Below, piece by piece: positions 54,868 to 63,569 of a DNA stretch of 64,000 bases. The DNA is from Entoloma clypeatum (lineage: Eukaryota > Basidiomycota > Agaricomycetes > Agaricales > Entolomataceae), in the NCBI GenBank assembly GCA_963565915.1, contig OY751485.1:558001-622000 (forward strand), written 5' to 3'. The notes under the pieces are model-generated. The model saw nothing but the letters and a program-made list of their open reading frames with translations, was not told where the DNA came from and made no database searches. The stretch's first letter is position 1; every line of letters begins with the position of its first letter. Both the position numbers and the translations under genes were made by a program.

Positions 54868-56094
54868 ATGGCAGCCCGCAACACACAGAACTCCCGCGCA
54901 GCAGCAGCCGCAGCGGAAGCTTCAAACCTGCAGGACACCAGGGCGACATTTCTACATACGTTCCAAGATATTCCCGCAGAAGAATCTGCACCCAAACCTG
55001 ACCCCATATCTCCGACACCTCGTCTCCGAACACCTCAGACACAAGGACCTCCGATTCCTGAAGAATTCCGTCCTTTCAAATCACCGACCTCTCCTTTTGA
55101 CGATAACAATCCTTTCCGTCGCGAGCAAACTCCAAACCTCGCCGAAGCAATTATGCTTATGACGCAGGAGCTCCGACGTAGAGAGACTCCGAAAACTCCG
55201 AAAAAGAAATCGAAGGAACCCGACACTTTTGACGGTTCCGACTCTCGGAAACTCACCAGTTTCCTCGCACAATGCACACTATATTTCCGAAACAACCCCG
55301 CCTTTGACGATGATGATAACAAAGTCAGTTTCGCTCTGTCGTACCTCCGAGGAACCGCGCTCGAATGGTTTGAGCCCACCCTCTTGGGAGAGTCCGACGA
55401 CGACTCTGTCTGGTTGGACGACTGGTCCGCCTTTGTGCACATCCTCCGATCCGAATTCGGACCTATCGATCCGACCGGAGAAGCAGAGGATAGCCTGGAT
55501 CACCTTCGGATGCGCGACAATCAGAAGATCCTACGTTACAACGTGGACTTCAAACGTCTTTCCGCTCGCACGCAGTGGGATGATGGCGCGCTCCGATATC
55601 GGTACTATACCGGTTTAGCGGAACGCATCAAGGACGTTTTGGGGACTTTTCCCAAACCAAAGACTCTCGCCGAGTTGAAAGTAATGGCCCATAACATTGA
55701 TGCTCGCTACTGGGAACGTCAACGCGAGAAATCGCGCTCCTCCGACAAATCTACTCCGAAATCCGACAAATCCGACAAATCCGACAAAAAACAGACCCCC
55801 GCTTCATCATCCTCCAACAACAACTCCTCATCGTCTAAACCCAACTCGCAACAACAACAAAAATCGTCATCCACCTCTCCGAAATCCGCCCTCTCCGACA
55901 AACTTGGCAAAGATGGGAAATTAACTCCCCAAGAACGCCAACGACGATTTGACAATAATTTATGCATGTTTTGCGGCAACGTTGGTCATCGGGCTTCCGA
56001 CTGCTCGAAGAAATCGTCTTCTAACGCCAAAGCAAAAGCCCGCGCGGCCCAAGCTGAGGACAAATCGGAGAAGACGACCGAGTCAAAAAAATAG
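54868..56094 (+). CDS. Gyp-C Gag
   Basis: 408 codons. Ala-rich N-terminus, a capsid-type domain (FDGSDSRKLTSFLAQC to LRGTALEWFEP and the FKRLSARTQWDD region, about residues 110-245), a Ser/Lys/Asp-rich linker with KSDKSDKSDKK repeats, and a single CCHC knuckle CMFCGNVGHRASDC (about 367-380). It ends in a Lys/Ala tail. The final codons are TCA AAA AAA TAG, forming the slip site into Pol. It assembles the particle and binds element RNA. The start ATG at 54868 is the first in frame after the LTR. Confidence 0.93.
   Translation: MAARNTQNSRAAAAAAEASNLQDTRATFLHTFQDIPAEESAPKPDPISPTPRLRTPQTQGPPIPEEFRPFKSPTSPFDDNNPFRREQTPNLAEAIMLMTQELRRRETPKTPKKKSKEPDTFDGSDSRKLTSFLAQCTLYFRNNPAFDDDDNKVSFALSYLRGTALEWFEPTLLGESDDDSVWLDDWSAFVHILRSEFGPIDPTGEAEDSLDHLRMRDNQKILRYNVDFKRLSARTQWDDGALRYRYYTGLAERIKDVLGTFPKPKTLAELKVMAHNIDARYWERQREKSRSSDKSTPKSDKSDKSDKKQTPASSSSNNNSSSSKPNSQQQQKSSSTSPKSALSDKLGKDGKLTPQERQRRFDNNLCMFCGNVGHRASDCSKKSSSNAKAKARAAQAEDKSEKTTESKK
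56085..56094 (+). promoter_or_regulatory. Programmed -1 frameshift site A AAA AAA TAG
   Basis: The heptamer at 56085-56091 has zero-frame codons ending in the gag TAG (56092-56094). The pol frame is -1 relative to gag and is open from 56058, so slippage here joins them. Pol has no ATG before residue 64. A weak CCAG/CTGG hairpin lies at about 56111-56124. Confidence 0.8.
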
Positions 56095-59000
56095 TAAGCA
56101 GTCCTCAGATTCCAGCACGTACTGGGGATTGCGTTGACTCCTTTCGTGCACCTTTGGAAACCCTCCGACTCAATGCGTCCGCTCTCTCAAATCCGAACTC
56201 TCTATGTATTGATTTGATATCTCCGACCTTTTCCGATTCTCTTCCGATAAAGACTCTTATTGATTCTGGTTCTACACATTGCTTCGCAGATACCAGATTT
56301 ATTTCTTCTTTAAACTTATCTCCGACTCCGATTCCTTCACCTATGGTTTTGAAACTTTTTGACGGTTCTTCAAATACTTATATCACACAATCTATCGATC
56401 TTCCTCTCCGATTTCCTTCCGGTGAATTTCTGACCGTCGCGTTTTACGTGACAACCCTCGATTCGTCTTGTAATTTGGTTCTAGGACACAACTGGCTCAC
56501 CCGCTACAATCCGTTGATTGACTGGGTATTGGGCAGTATCTTATTCCGTTCTACGTTACCCGACACTCCGAGTCCGACTCCGACGTCGACTGCTGAGGCA
56601 GCTCCGCCACCTCTGCAGTGTCCGCCCTCTCCGATGGGCACCTCCGATCCGCTCACTCCGAACACCTCCGACCCGCCACAGATTACCATGGTCAATGCAG
56701 CCGCATATCTCCATGCATGTAAAGCTCCTGGGGCATACGCTTTCCGCGTTCACCTCTCCGACATCTCCGCCAATTCCGCGTCTGTCTCCGACGACGCTCC
56801 CGACCTCTCTGGCATACCCGAGGAATACCACGATTTTGCTGATGTATTCAGTAAGAAAAAAGCCGACACCCTTGCACCCCACCGACCGTACGACCTCAAA
56901 ATCAATTTGGAGGAAGGTACTTCCCCTCCGATTGGTCCGATGTACTCACTCTCGCAATCCGAACTTGGATCCCTCCGAGACTTCATCGATGAGCAACTCA
57001 ATATCGGTTTCATCAAACCTTCTAGTTCACCTCACGGCGCTCCGATCCTCTTCGTCCGAAAGAAAGATGGATCACTCCGACTATGCGTCGACTACCGAGG
57101 CCTGAACAAAATCACGAAGAAGGACCGATACCCACTTCCGCTCATCTCCGACCTCTTAGCCACTGCCGGAAAAGCACGCGTTTATACCACCATAGACCTC
57201 CGACACGCATACCACCTAGTCCGCATCGCTGAAGGTGACGAATGGAAAACTGCATTCCGCACTCGCTATGGATCATTTGAATGGTTAGTCATGCCATTCG
57301 GATTGTCTAACGCACCTGCAGCCTTTCAACGTTTTATGAACGACATCTTCTCCGACCTTCTGGACAACTGCGTTACCGTTTACCTCGACGACATCCTGAT
57401 CTACTCCGACAACCCCGAGGAACACAAAAAACATGTCCGAGAAGTCCTCCGACGACTCCGACAACATGGTCTTTACGCCCGCGCCGACAAGTGCGACTTC
57501 TCTGCCGAAACTGTAGAATATCTTGGATTTATCCTTTCTCCCGACGGACTCAAAATGTCGGAAGCGAAAGTCAAGATTATTCAGGATTGGCCTGAACCGC
57601 GCAGAGTGAAGGACGTCCAGTCCTTTTTAGGTTTTGCAAACTTTTACCGACGTTTCATTCCATTCTATTCCAACATCACTATTCCACTCACTCGTTTAAC
57701 CAGGAAACATGCCACTTGGCTGTTCTCCGACGACGCTCGAACCGCTTTTAATGACCTGAAAAAGGCATTTACCACCGCTCCGATCCTGACACACTGGATT
57801 CCCGACTCTCCGATAATTGTCGAAACCGACGCATCCGACTATGCCCTAGCGGCTATTCTGTCGATAGTCACCTCCGACAATGAAGTCCACCCCGTCGCAT
57901 TCCATTCCCGCACCTTCACGGCCCCCGAAGTAAACTATGACACCCACGATAAGGAACTTCTTGCCATCTACGAAGCGTTTAAAATTTGGCGCCATTACCT
58001 CGAAGGCTCCGGTACTCCGATTGACGTCGTTACCGACCACAAAAATCTCGAGTATTTTGCCACCACCAAAGTTCTTTCACGCCGACAAGTCCGATGGTCG
58101 GAATACCTTTCTCAGTTCAACCTCGTCATCCGATTCCGCCCCGGCCGATTGGGAACTAAACCTGACTCTCTAACTAGACGTTGGGATGTCTATCCTAAAG
58201 GGGGAAATAGCGACTACGTCGACATCAATCCGACCAACCTCCGACCAGTCTTTTCGCAAGAACAGCTCTCCGCTTCAGTTCGCGCGACTCAACTCCTTGA
58301 GCCCGTCCTCCGTGCAACCATTATCATGGACACAGAAAAGCTTCACCACGACATACTCACAGCACTCCCTTCCGACACTCTTTACGACACTCTTTCTAAA
58401 GATCCTAAACCCCGCTGGTCTCTCGACCCCGATGGTTTCCTCCGACATGACGATCGGATATACGTTCCCGACTCCGACGACCTCCGACTCCGAGTCCTAC
58501 AGCACAAGCACGATCATATGCTTGCTGGACACCCAGGTCAGAACAAGACACTCAGTCTCATTCAGCGTGATTATACCTGGCCCGGAATACGAGATTTCGT
58601 TAAACACTATTGCAAGTCATGTACCACTTGCATGCGATCGAAGCCACAAAGACACAAGCCTTACGGCCTACTCAAACAGCTTCCGATCCCCGAACGTCCT
58701 TGGAATTCTATCTCAATGGATTTCATCGAGACCCTTCCGACCTCCGACAACTTTGATTCAATCCTCGTTATCGTTGACCGATTAACGAAACAAAGTATTT
58801 TCATTCCGACAACAATTCACTGCACCTCCGAAGACCTTGCCGTACTCTTCGTATTGCATGTCTTCTCTAAACACGGCGTCCCCGAACATATCACCTCCGA
58901 CCGCGGCCCCGAATTCGTCTCCCGATTCTTCCGATCTCTCGGAAAGGCTCTAAACATGACCCTCCACTTCACCTCCGGTTACCACCCCGAAGGCGATGGC

Positions 59001-59795
59001 CAAACCGAACGCACTAACCAGACCCTCGAACAGTACTTGCGGATATTCTGCAACTACCAACAGGACAACTGGTCCGCTCTCCTTCCGATTGCGGAGTTCG
59101 CGTACAACAACGCACCTAGTGCTACCACTGGCATATCTCCCTTCTTTGCTAACAAGGGTTACCATCCGAACATTACTGTTCACCCGGAACGAGACCTCGC
59201 CTCTTCCCGAGCCCGATCCTTCGTGACCGACTTAGACGAACTTCACCAAGAACTGAAAGCCACCATCTCCGACGCTCAACGACGTTACCAGAAGTCCTCC
59301 GACAATAATCGGATCGCACCTCCGACATTTTCTGTCGGACAACAGGTTTTCGTCAAAGCACAGTTCTTCCGCACAACACGCCCATCCAAGAAACTCTCAG
59401 AAAAGTACTTGGGACCATACGAGATCATTGCACAACCCGGCACACACTCCTTTACCCTCCGACTCCCCGACACATTCCGCGGTGTTCACCCCGTCTACCA
59501 CGTCTCCATGCTTGAACCCGCAACTCCGAACACCATTCCGAATCGGACCCAACCTCCGCCTCCTCCGATTGACATTGACGGAGAACTTGAGTACGAGATC
59601 GCTGAAATAGTCGACTCAAAGATCGACCGACGACGTAGCTGCAAGCTACTATATTTTGTCCGTTGGTTAGGATATGAAAACACTGATGAAGAATTCTCTT
59701 GGCTACCAGCCAATGAATTGGAAAACGCCCCCGAGCTTGTCTCCGACTTTCACTCCGCTTATCCCGACAAACCGGGTCCGCTCACATCGCTCTGA
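56091..59795 (+). CDS. Gyp-C Pol (protease, reverse transcriptase, RNase H, integrase, chromodomain)
   Basis: Expressed by frameshift from gag; counted from the TTG at 56154 it has 1213 codons. Protease LIDSGSTHCFAD (about 33), RT with RLCVDYRGLNKIT and YLDDILIYSD (about 410), RNase H TDASDYALAAI (about 556) and DHKNLEYF. Integrase finger HX6H-type HDHMLAGH with CKSCTTC (about 786-825), and core with MDFIETLP, SDRGPEF and DGQTERTNQ. A GPYEIIAQPG barrel follows, and a chromodomain EYEIAEIVDSKID to EFSWLPANE (about 1145-1190). No stops; all catalytic residues are present. It belongs to the chromodomain-bearing (chromovirus) gypsy group. Confidence 0.94.
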   Translation: MVSSPQIPARTGDCVDSFRAPLETLRLNASALSNPNSLCIDLISPTFSDSLPIKTLIDSGSTHCFADTRFISSLNLSPTPIPSPMVLKLFDGSSNTYITQSIDLPLRFPSGEFLTVAFYVTTLDSSCNLVLGHNWLTRYNPLIDWVLGSILFRSTLPDTPSPTPTSTAEAAPPPLQCPPSPMGTSDPLTPNTSDPPQITMVNAAAYLHACKAPGAYAFRVHLSDISANSASVSDDAPDLSGIPEEYHDFADVFSKKKADTLAPHRPYDLKINLEEGTSPPIGPMYSLSQSELGSLRDFIDEQLNIGFIKPSSSPHGAPILFVRKKDGSLRLCVDYRGLNKITKKDRYPLPLISDLLATAGKARVYTTIDLRHAYHLVRIAEGDEWKTAFRTRYGSFEWLVMPFGLSNAPAAFQRFMNDIFSDLLDNCVTVYLDDILIYSDNPEEHKKHVREVLRRLRQHGLYARADKCDFSAETVEYLGFILSPDGLKMSEAKVKIIQDWPEPRRVKDVQSFLGFANFYRRFIPFYSNITIPLTRLTRKHATWLFSDDARTAFNDLKKAFTTAPILTHWIPDSPIIVETDASDYALAAILSIVTSDNEVHPVAFHSRTFTAPEVNYDTHDKELLAIYEAFKIWRHYLEGSGTPIDVVTDHKNLEYFATTKVLSRRQVRWSEYLSQFNLVIRFRPGRLGTKPDSLTRRWDVYPKGGNSDYVDINPTNLRPVFSQEQLSASVRATQLLEPVLRATIIMDTEKLHHDILTALPSDTLYDTLSKDPKPRWSLDPDGFLRHDDRIYVPDSDDLRLRVLQHKHDHMLAGHPGQNKTLSLIQRDYTWPGIRDFVKHYCKSCTTCMRSKPQRHKPYGLLKQLPIPERPWNSISMDFIETLPTSDNFDSILVIVDRLTKQSIFIPTTIHCTSEDLAVLFVLHVFSKHGVPEHITSDRGPEFVSRFFRSLGKALNMTLHFTSGYHPEGDGQTERTNQTLEQYLRIFCNYQQDNWSALLPIAEFAYNNAPSATTGISPFFANKGYHPNITVHPERDLASSRARSFVTDLDELHQELKATISDAQRRYQKSSDNNRIAPPTFSVGQQVFVKAQFFRTTRPSKKLSEKYLGPYEIIAQPGTHSFTLRLPDTFRGVHPVYHVSMLEPATPNTIPNRTQPPPPPIDIDGELEYEIAEIVDSKIDRRRSCKLLYFVRWLGYENTDEEFSWLPANELENAPELVSDFHSAYPDKPGPLTSL

Positions 59796-59822
59796 AACAA
59801 GAAAAAACAAGTACTATTCTAT

Positions 59823-60787
59823 CTACTTAGTACGTTGTTTCTTGTTCGACGGACCCTCCTCCTTGTCCGACTCCTCCTTACCCGACTCCGCCTTCTCCGA
59901 CGGCTCCGAAATCGACATGTCGGAATCGTCCGACAGCTCCGGCAACTCCAACCTTTTCCTATTCACCAGGTCCTTCCTAATCCTTCTCGCAATCCTCTTC
60001 TCCAGTCTCAACTCGTGCGTCTCCTCCGCCGTATCCATCTCCGACTCCGACCCTTCCTCCGACACCTCCGGCGACTTGGGTTGGTACTCGGTGTTCACCG
60101 AGCCTTCGACTGCTGTTAGCAGTCGCCTCACCTGCCTCGTCTCCGCCAGTATCATCTTGAGGACACCCAAGACGGTGTCCTCCGACCCACTCTCCGACGG
60201 CATCTCCGACGCCTTTTTCTTCCCCTTAACCACCTTCACCGTTCTCTTCACCTCCTTCACCTCCGACTTCCCCTCCGACGCTCCGACCTCGCACTTCTTC
60301 TTGTCTTTGATACATCCTTTGCAGGACGACTTATTCCTAAAAAAAAAAACAAGGTTAAAACAGAAGAGACGAACCAAAGAGGGACTTACTCATCGCGTTC
60401 GCATTCGACGCCCTTCACAATGCACCTATCACAGGTGCCGACCCCGACCCCGACTCCCGACCCCTCTCCAACCATCGCCGACACTTCCTCCACCTTCCTC
60501 TTCTTCGTCGTCTTCTTCTTCTTCTCCGCCTGCGGCTCCCCCGACCCCTTGCTCGATGCGCCTTGCGCAGCGGCCACTTCATCGGCCCTTTTCTGAGCCG
60601 CCAGCTCCGACGCCCGACGCATCTCCTCCGCTAACCGCGCCGCCTCCGCAGCCCTCTCTTCCTCCGCTCTCCGCTCCTCCTCAGCCTTCCTCGCAGCCTC
60701 CTCCTCCGCTGCTCGCTTTTTCGCCTCCACCTCCGCGAGCTTAGCCTGCAGCGCCTCCATCTCCTTTTGAAAATCGGATGCCGACAT
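59823..60787 (-). CDS. Antisense Gyp-C gene: coiled coil plus Zn2Cys6-like cluster, two exons
   Basis: Exon 1 is 60390-60787, exon 2 59823-60336; the 53 nt intron has GTAAGT and a T-rich tract ending TTTTTAG. The spliced frame is 303 codons. Residues 1-75 form an Ala/Glu/Lys coiled coil. A basic KKKKTTKKRKVEE stretch (about 89-101) looks like a nuclear signal. Then CDRC and VEC in exon 1 and CKGC and KKC in exon 2 combine on splicing to C-x2-C-x6-C-x8-C-x2-C-x6-C, the spacing of fungal Zn(II)2Cys6 DNA-binding clusters. The rest is basic then Ser/Glu-rich and acidic. It lies convergent to pol (27 bases apart) before the 3' LTR. The cluster appears only after splicing, supporting a real gene. 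A regulator role is inference. Confidence 0.72.
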
Positions 60788-60953
60788 ATTGAGGTTTATT
60801 TTCGGAAGAGTTTAAAACGAAAAGAGAATGGGGGAACAAGAAGAAAAAACCACTCAGACGGTATTTTCAACCAACGCATCACATGACGCAGTTCACGCGC
60901 ACCGACCACCTAGGTCCTTAGGCCTCATAGGTTCGGCCCTAAGGGGGAAATAC

Positions 60954-61443
60954 TGTTACATTCCGATCCATTCCGACGATTTCCGACCAATCCCGACACC
61001 TCCGACATTTTGACTAATACTTATTATGCATACTTACTGTTATGAATCTCGTTACTACGTACATTACTTACATCCGATCATTTTACTTATGTTAAGAATC
61101 TCCGACAGCCACTCGTTATCCGACTCCGACGAAGCCACACGTCCTCCGACATAGTATTTAAACTTATGTAGAATCGTGTATTAGCTTCAGTTTGAATATC
61201 AACTTAGATTCGACATCATACCTCCCGTCCTCTTTCCGACTCTTAACTTGAGTCCGACCTCCGACCTCCGATCCTCCGATCCTCCGACCTCCGATCCTCC
61301 GAAATAAGGACACCAATGTATTAGCGAGGGCGCAACACACAAGTTGAAGCCAAGTCCTTGCCCCTACGTTGCACGCGCTCCGACCTTCCGACCTTCCGAC
61401 GCGTCCGACGTAGCTCCGACGTTTTGTCGATCAGTTCTTAACA
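60954..61443 (+). repeat. Gyp-C 3' LTR
   Basis: 490 bp, preceded by the purine run AAGGGGGAAATA at 60940-60951. Confidence 0.95.
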
Positions 61444-62401
61444 GGAATGTAGGGACCTAGGCCACCTAGTGTCTAATGGGGAACCGAAAGAATTTCTCTC
61501 GATCCAAATAAGGCAACATGGGAAGAGGATCTTCATTGATCAAGTACCTTACCTTGAGAAAATTCTCGCGTGAATGGGGATGAGCGAATCAAACGCCACC
61601 CACACCCCACTTCCGACCGGCTACAAACCCATGAAGTCCGAAGATGAACCCAATGCGGAACTCAGATCCAAGTACCAATCCGTCATCGGATCACTATTGT
61701 ACTTAATGATCGGGACAAGACCCGACATTTGTTTCGCCGTGATCAAAATGTCCCAATTTTCCGCAAACCCTACCAAACACCATTTAGAAGTGGCTAGGGA
61801 TATTTGCAGGTATTTGAAGGCAACAAAAGATTATGCGATCATGTATGATGGTGATTCTGGGAAAGGAATCTACGCATTTACAGACTCCGATTGGGCGTCA
61901 GACGAAAACACCAGAAAATCTACCACTGGTTACTTCATATCACTGGCATCTGGAGCAATAACATGGGTTTCATTGGCACAAAAAACCATTGCCCTCTCTT
62001 CTACGGAAGCAGAATACATGGCGCTATCAGATTGCAGTCGCGCAGTAACATGGCTTAGAAGCATGCTTGCCGAACTTGGAATGCAGATCGGATCGGTTCC
62101 GATTCATGGAGATAACAATGGCTCCGTCTTTATCGCATCCAATCCTGTAACTGAGAAGCGATCCAAGCACATTGACATGCAATTTCACTTCGTCAGAGAA
62201 AAAGTATCCGAAGGAATTATTACGGTTGAATTCATCAAAGGAGTGAATAACCCTGCAGACCTTTTAACTAAGAATCTGGGGAAAATCCTCTTTAGCAAGT
62301 TTATCCCGTACTTTGGACTACTCAAAAACTAGACAAAAAAAGAGTACCTATATGGGAAAAAGTAAAGATGTATTTAGAAGTATGTACTAAATATGGGGGG
62401 G

Positions 62402-62710
62402 TGTTGAAACTTTTCCATCACATAGATTAGATTAGATTAGATTAGATCACGTGACCTTTACACATCTTCGATTACATACTTATTTGGTTGGTACAAACAG
62501 TAGTACGGTATATAAGACCAGGAAACTGTCAATATCAACAAGTTGTCTCTTGACTCTTAACCAGCTCCATCGCTCTTACCAGCCTCAACCGCTCTCACCA
62601 GCCTTACCCCTCCAAACCATGTAAGTAATCATAGCGGTATCGTAGAGTACTTCCACTGTAGCTATGTTGCTCAGTACACCTGTGGCTAGCGCCCAGGTGG
62701 AACTTCAACA
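62402..62710 (+). repeat. Cop-3 3' LTR
   Basis: 309 bp, TGTTGAAACT to CTTCAACA, with four GATTA units. Confidence 0.92.
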
Positions 62711-62738
62711 GACTGAACCCTTGAACACTATCTGCAAA

Positions 62739-62848
62739 TCCTGAGAGACCCTCCCCACTCATGTGTCCCCCCATTTGCGGCGCGCCCATTGCACCTGTGC
62801 GACCCTACCTAGTGTTTTGTGTTGGAGAAACCAACATGATAGAACCAA
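62739..62848. other. Short unassigned spacer
   Basis: No gene; runs into the tRNA-like sequence. Confidence 0.5.
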
Positions 62849-62921
62849 GGCCCTGTGGTGTAGTGGTTAACACCCTTGGTTGAGATCCAAGTGAGTCTGG
62901 GTTCGATTCCCAGCAGAGCCA
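62849..62921 (+). tRNA. tRNA-like sequence, anticodon GAG, class I body
   Basis: 73 bases fold as a full cloverleaf: acceptor GGCCCTG/CAGAGCC (one C-A mismatch), D arm GTGT/ACAC, anticodon arm CTTGG-TTGAGAT-CCAAG, five-base variable loop, T arm CTGGG-TTCGATT-CCCAG, discriminator A. The anticodon GAG would read Leu CUC, but leucine tRNAs have a long variable arm, and the body looks like tRNA-Gln/Glu. A second TGTTCAAGTCC, B-box-like, follows at 62939. It is either a drifted tRNA gene, a pseudo-tRNA or the head of a tRNA-derived SINE. Confidence 0.7.
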
Positions 62922-63076
62922 TCATCAGGAGATCTCATGTTCAAGTCCTGCTCATGGAGTATTCCTGCTCATATTTATTATGACGACACTGAACCCATGA
63001 CAACAGATGCATCACATGATCAGCTGAGGCAACTTGACCGAACAGTTGTTGCTGCTGTTGCTGAATCCTCAACATT

Positions 63077-63569
63077 TTGAAGTCCAGTCTCAAAGACCTA
63101 GAACTGGACCAGAACCAGACTGGTAAAGACTGGTGAGAGACTGGACTGCAGTCTCAAGTTTCATATTTTTGAGGATTGACCAGTCTCAGGTTCTTCAAAT
63201 TTTGGAAAAAAAGAAGACTGGTTCAACACCAGTCTTGATTTGAGACTCAAAAAATGTAAACTGGTCATAGGTTCGCACAGGTTCATATAGGTTCACATAG
63301 ATTTTGTTCATCAAAGCTTCTATAAAATGTTTTGAAATGTGTTATAAACGATATTTTGAAATACTTTTAATAAATTGGAAAATGACCAGTTTAAACCAGT
63401 TTAAACCAGTCCTGGTTTACTTTTTTGAGAAAGAAAAGACTGGTTCACCAGTCTTTGACCAGTCCAGTCCTGGTTTGAGTTTTTTGGAGAAACCACTCAA
63501 CCAGTCTTGGTTCTAGGTTCTTAATTTTTTTGGGCAAAAAACCGGACTGGACTGAACTTTCAAACACTA
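63077..63569. mobile_element. hAT-like MITE, unit 3
   Basis: Closely matches 48053-48543 base for base, ending GACTGAACTTTCAAACACTA. The left terminus is eroded and no target duplication is visible. Same GACTGG/CCAGTC saturation. Confidence 0.65.

Larger units (their letters stand above)
54332..61443 (+). mobile_element. Gyp-C, complete young Ty3/gypsy element (7112 bp)
   Basis: Identical-length 490 bp LTRs (54332-54821 and 60954-61443) differ at only about two positions. Target duplication GGAAT (54327-54331, 61444-61448). Gag, frameshifted Pol with chromodomain, and an antisense two-exon gene lie inside; no stop codon interrupts any of them. The sequence is saturated with TCCGA words. Confidence 0.96.
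50461..62332 (+). pseudogene. Cop-3 Gag-Pol polyprotein, three stops and an insertion
   Basis: It starts at 50461 (MSTSHSALDS) and follows Cop-1 domain for domain: Gag, linker, protease ILDSGAS, integrase finger and core, and reverse transcriptase up to YVDD and KKKAFMTTWE at 54330. There it is cut by Gyp-C. It resumes at 61444 (ECRDLGHLV) with the end of RT and RNase H to 62332. TGA codons at 51589 (Trp in Cop-1), 54091 (Arg in Cop-1) and 61571 (Cys in Cop-1) disable it. It is the most diverged of the three copies. Confidence 0.93.
49792..62710 (+). mobile_element. Cop-3, Ty1/Copia element split by Gyp-C
   Basis: LTRs 49792-50099 (308 bp) and 62402-62710 (309 bp), target duplication GACTG (49787-49791, 62711-62715), primer site at 50100, polypurine run ATGGGGGGG before the 3' LTR. 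The LTRs differ at four or more sites, the most of the three Copia copies, so it is the oldest. Without Gyp-C it is about 5.8 kb. Confidence 0.94.
48552..62730. mobile_element. hAT-like MITE, unit 2, split by LINE-2 and Cop-3
   Basis: Starts TAGTGTTTGAGAGTTCAGTC at 48552, continues to 49047, then 49751-49791, then 62711-62730, ending GACTGAACCCTTGAACACTA. Flanks TCCGCAAA (48544-48551) and TCTGCAAA (62731-62738) form an 8 bp duplication with one mismatch. The pieces line up with the order of unit 1, which supports the reconstruction. Confidence 0.68.

Noticed and set aside
59674..60744. 356-codon plus-strand frame at the end of Gyp-C
   Set aside because: Ser/Pro low-complexity complement of the antisense coiled-coil gene; it begins inside pol and has no domain.
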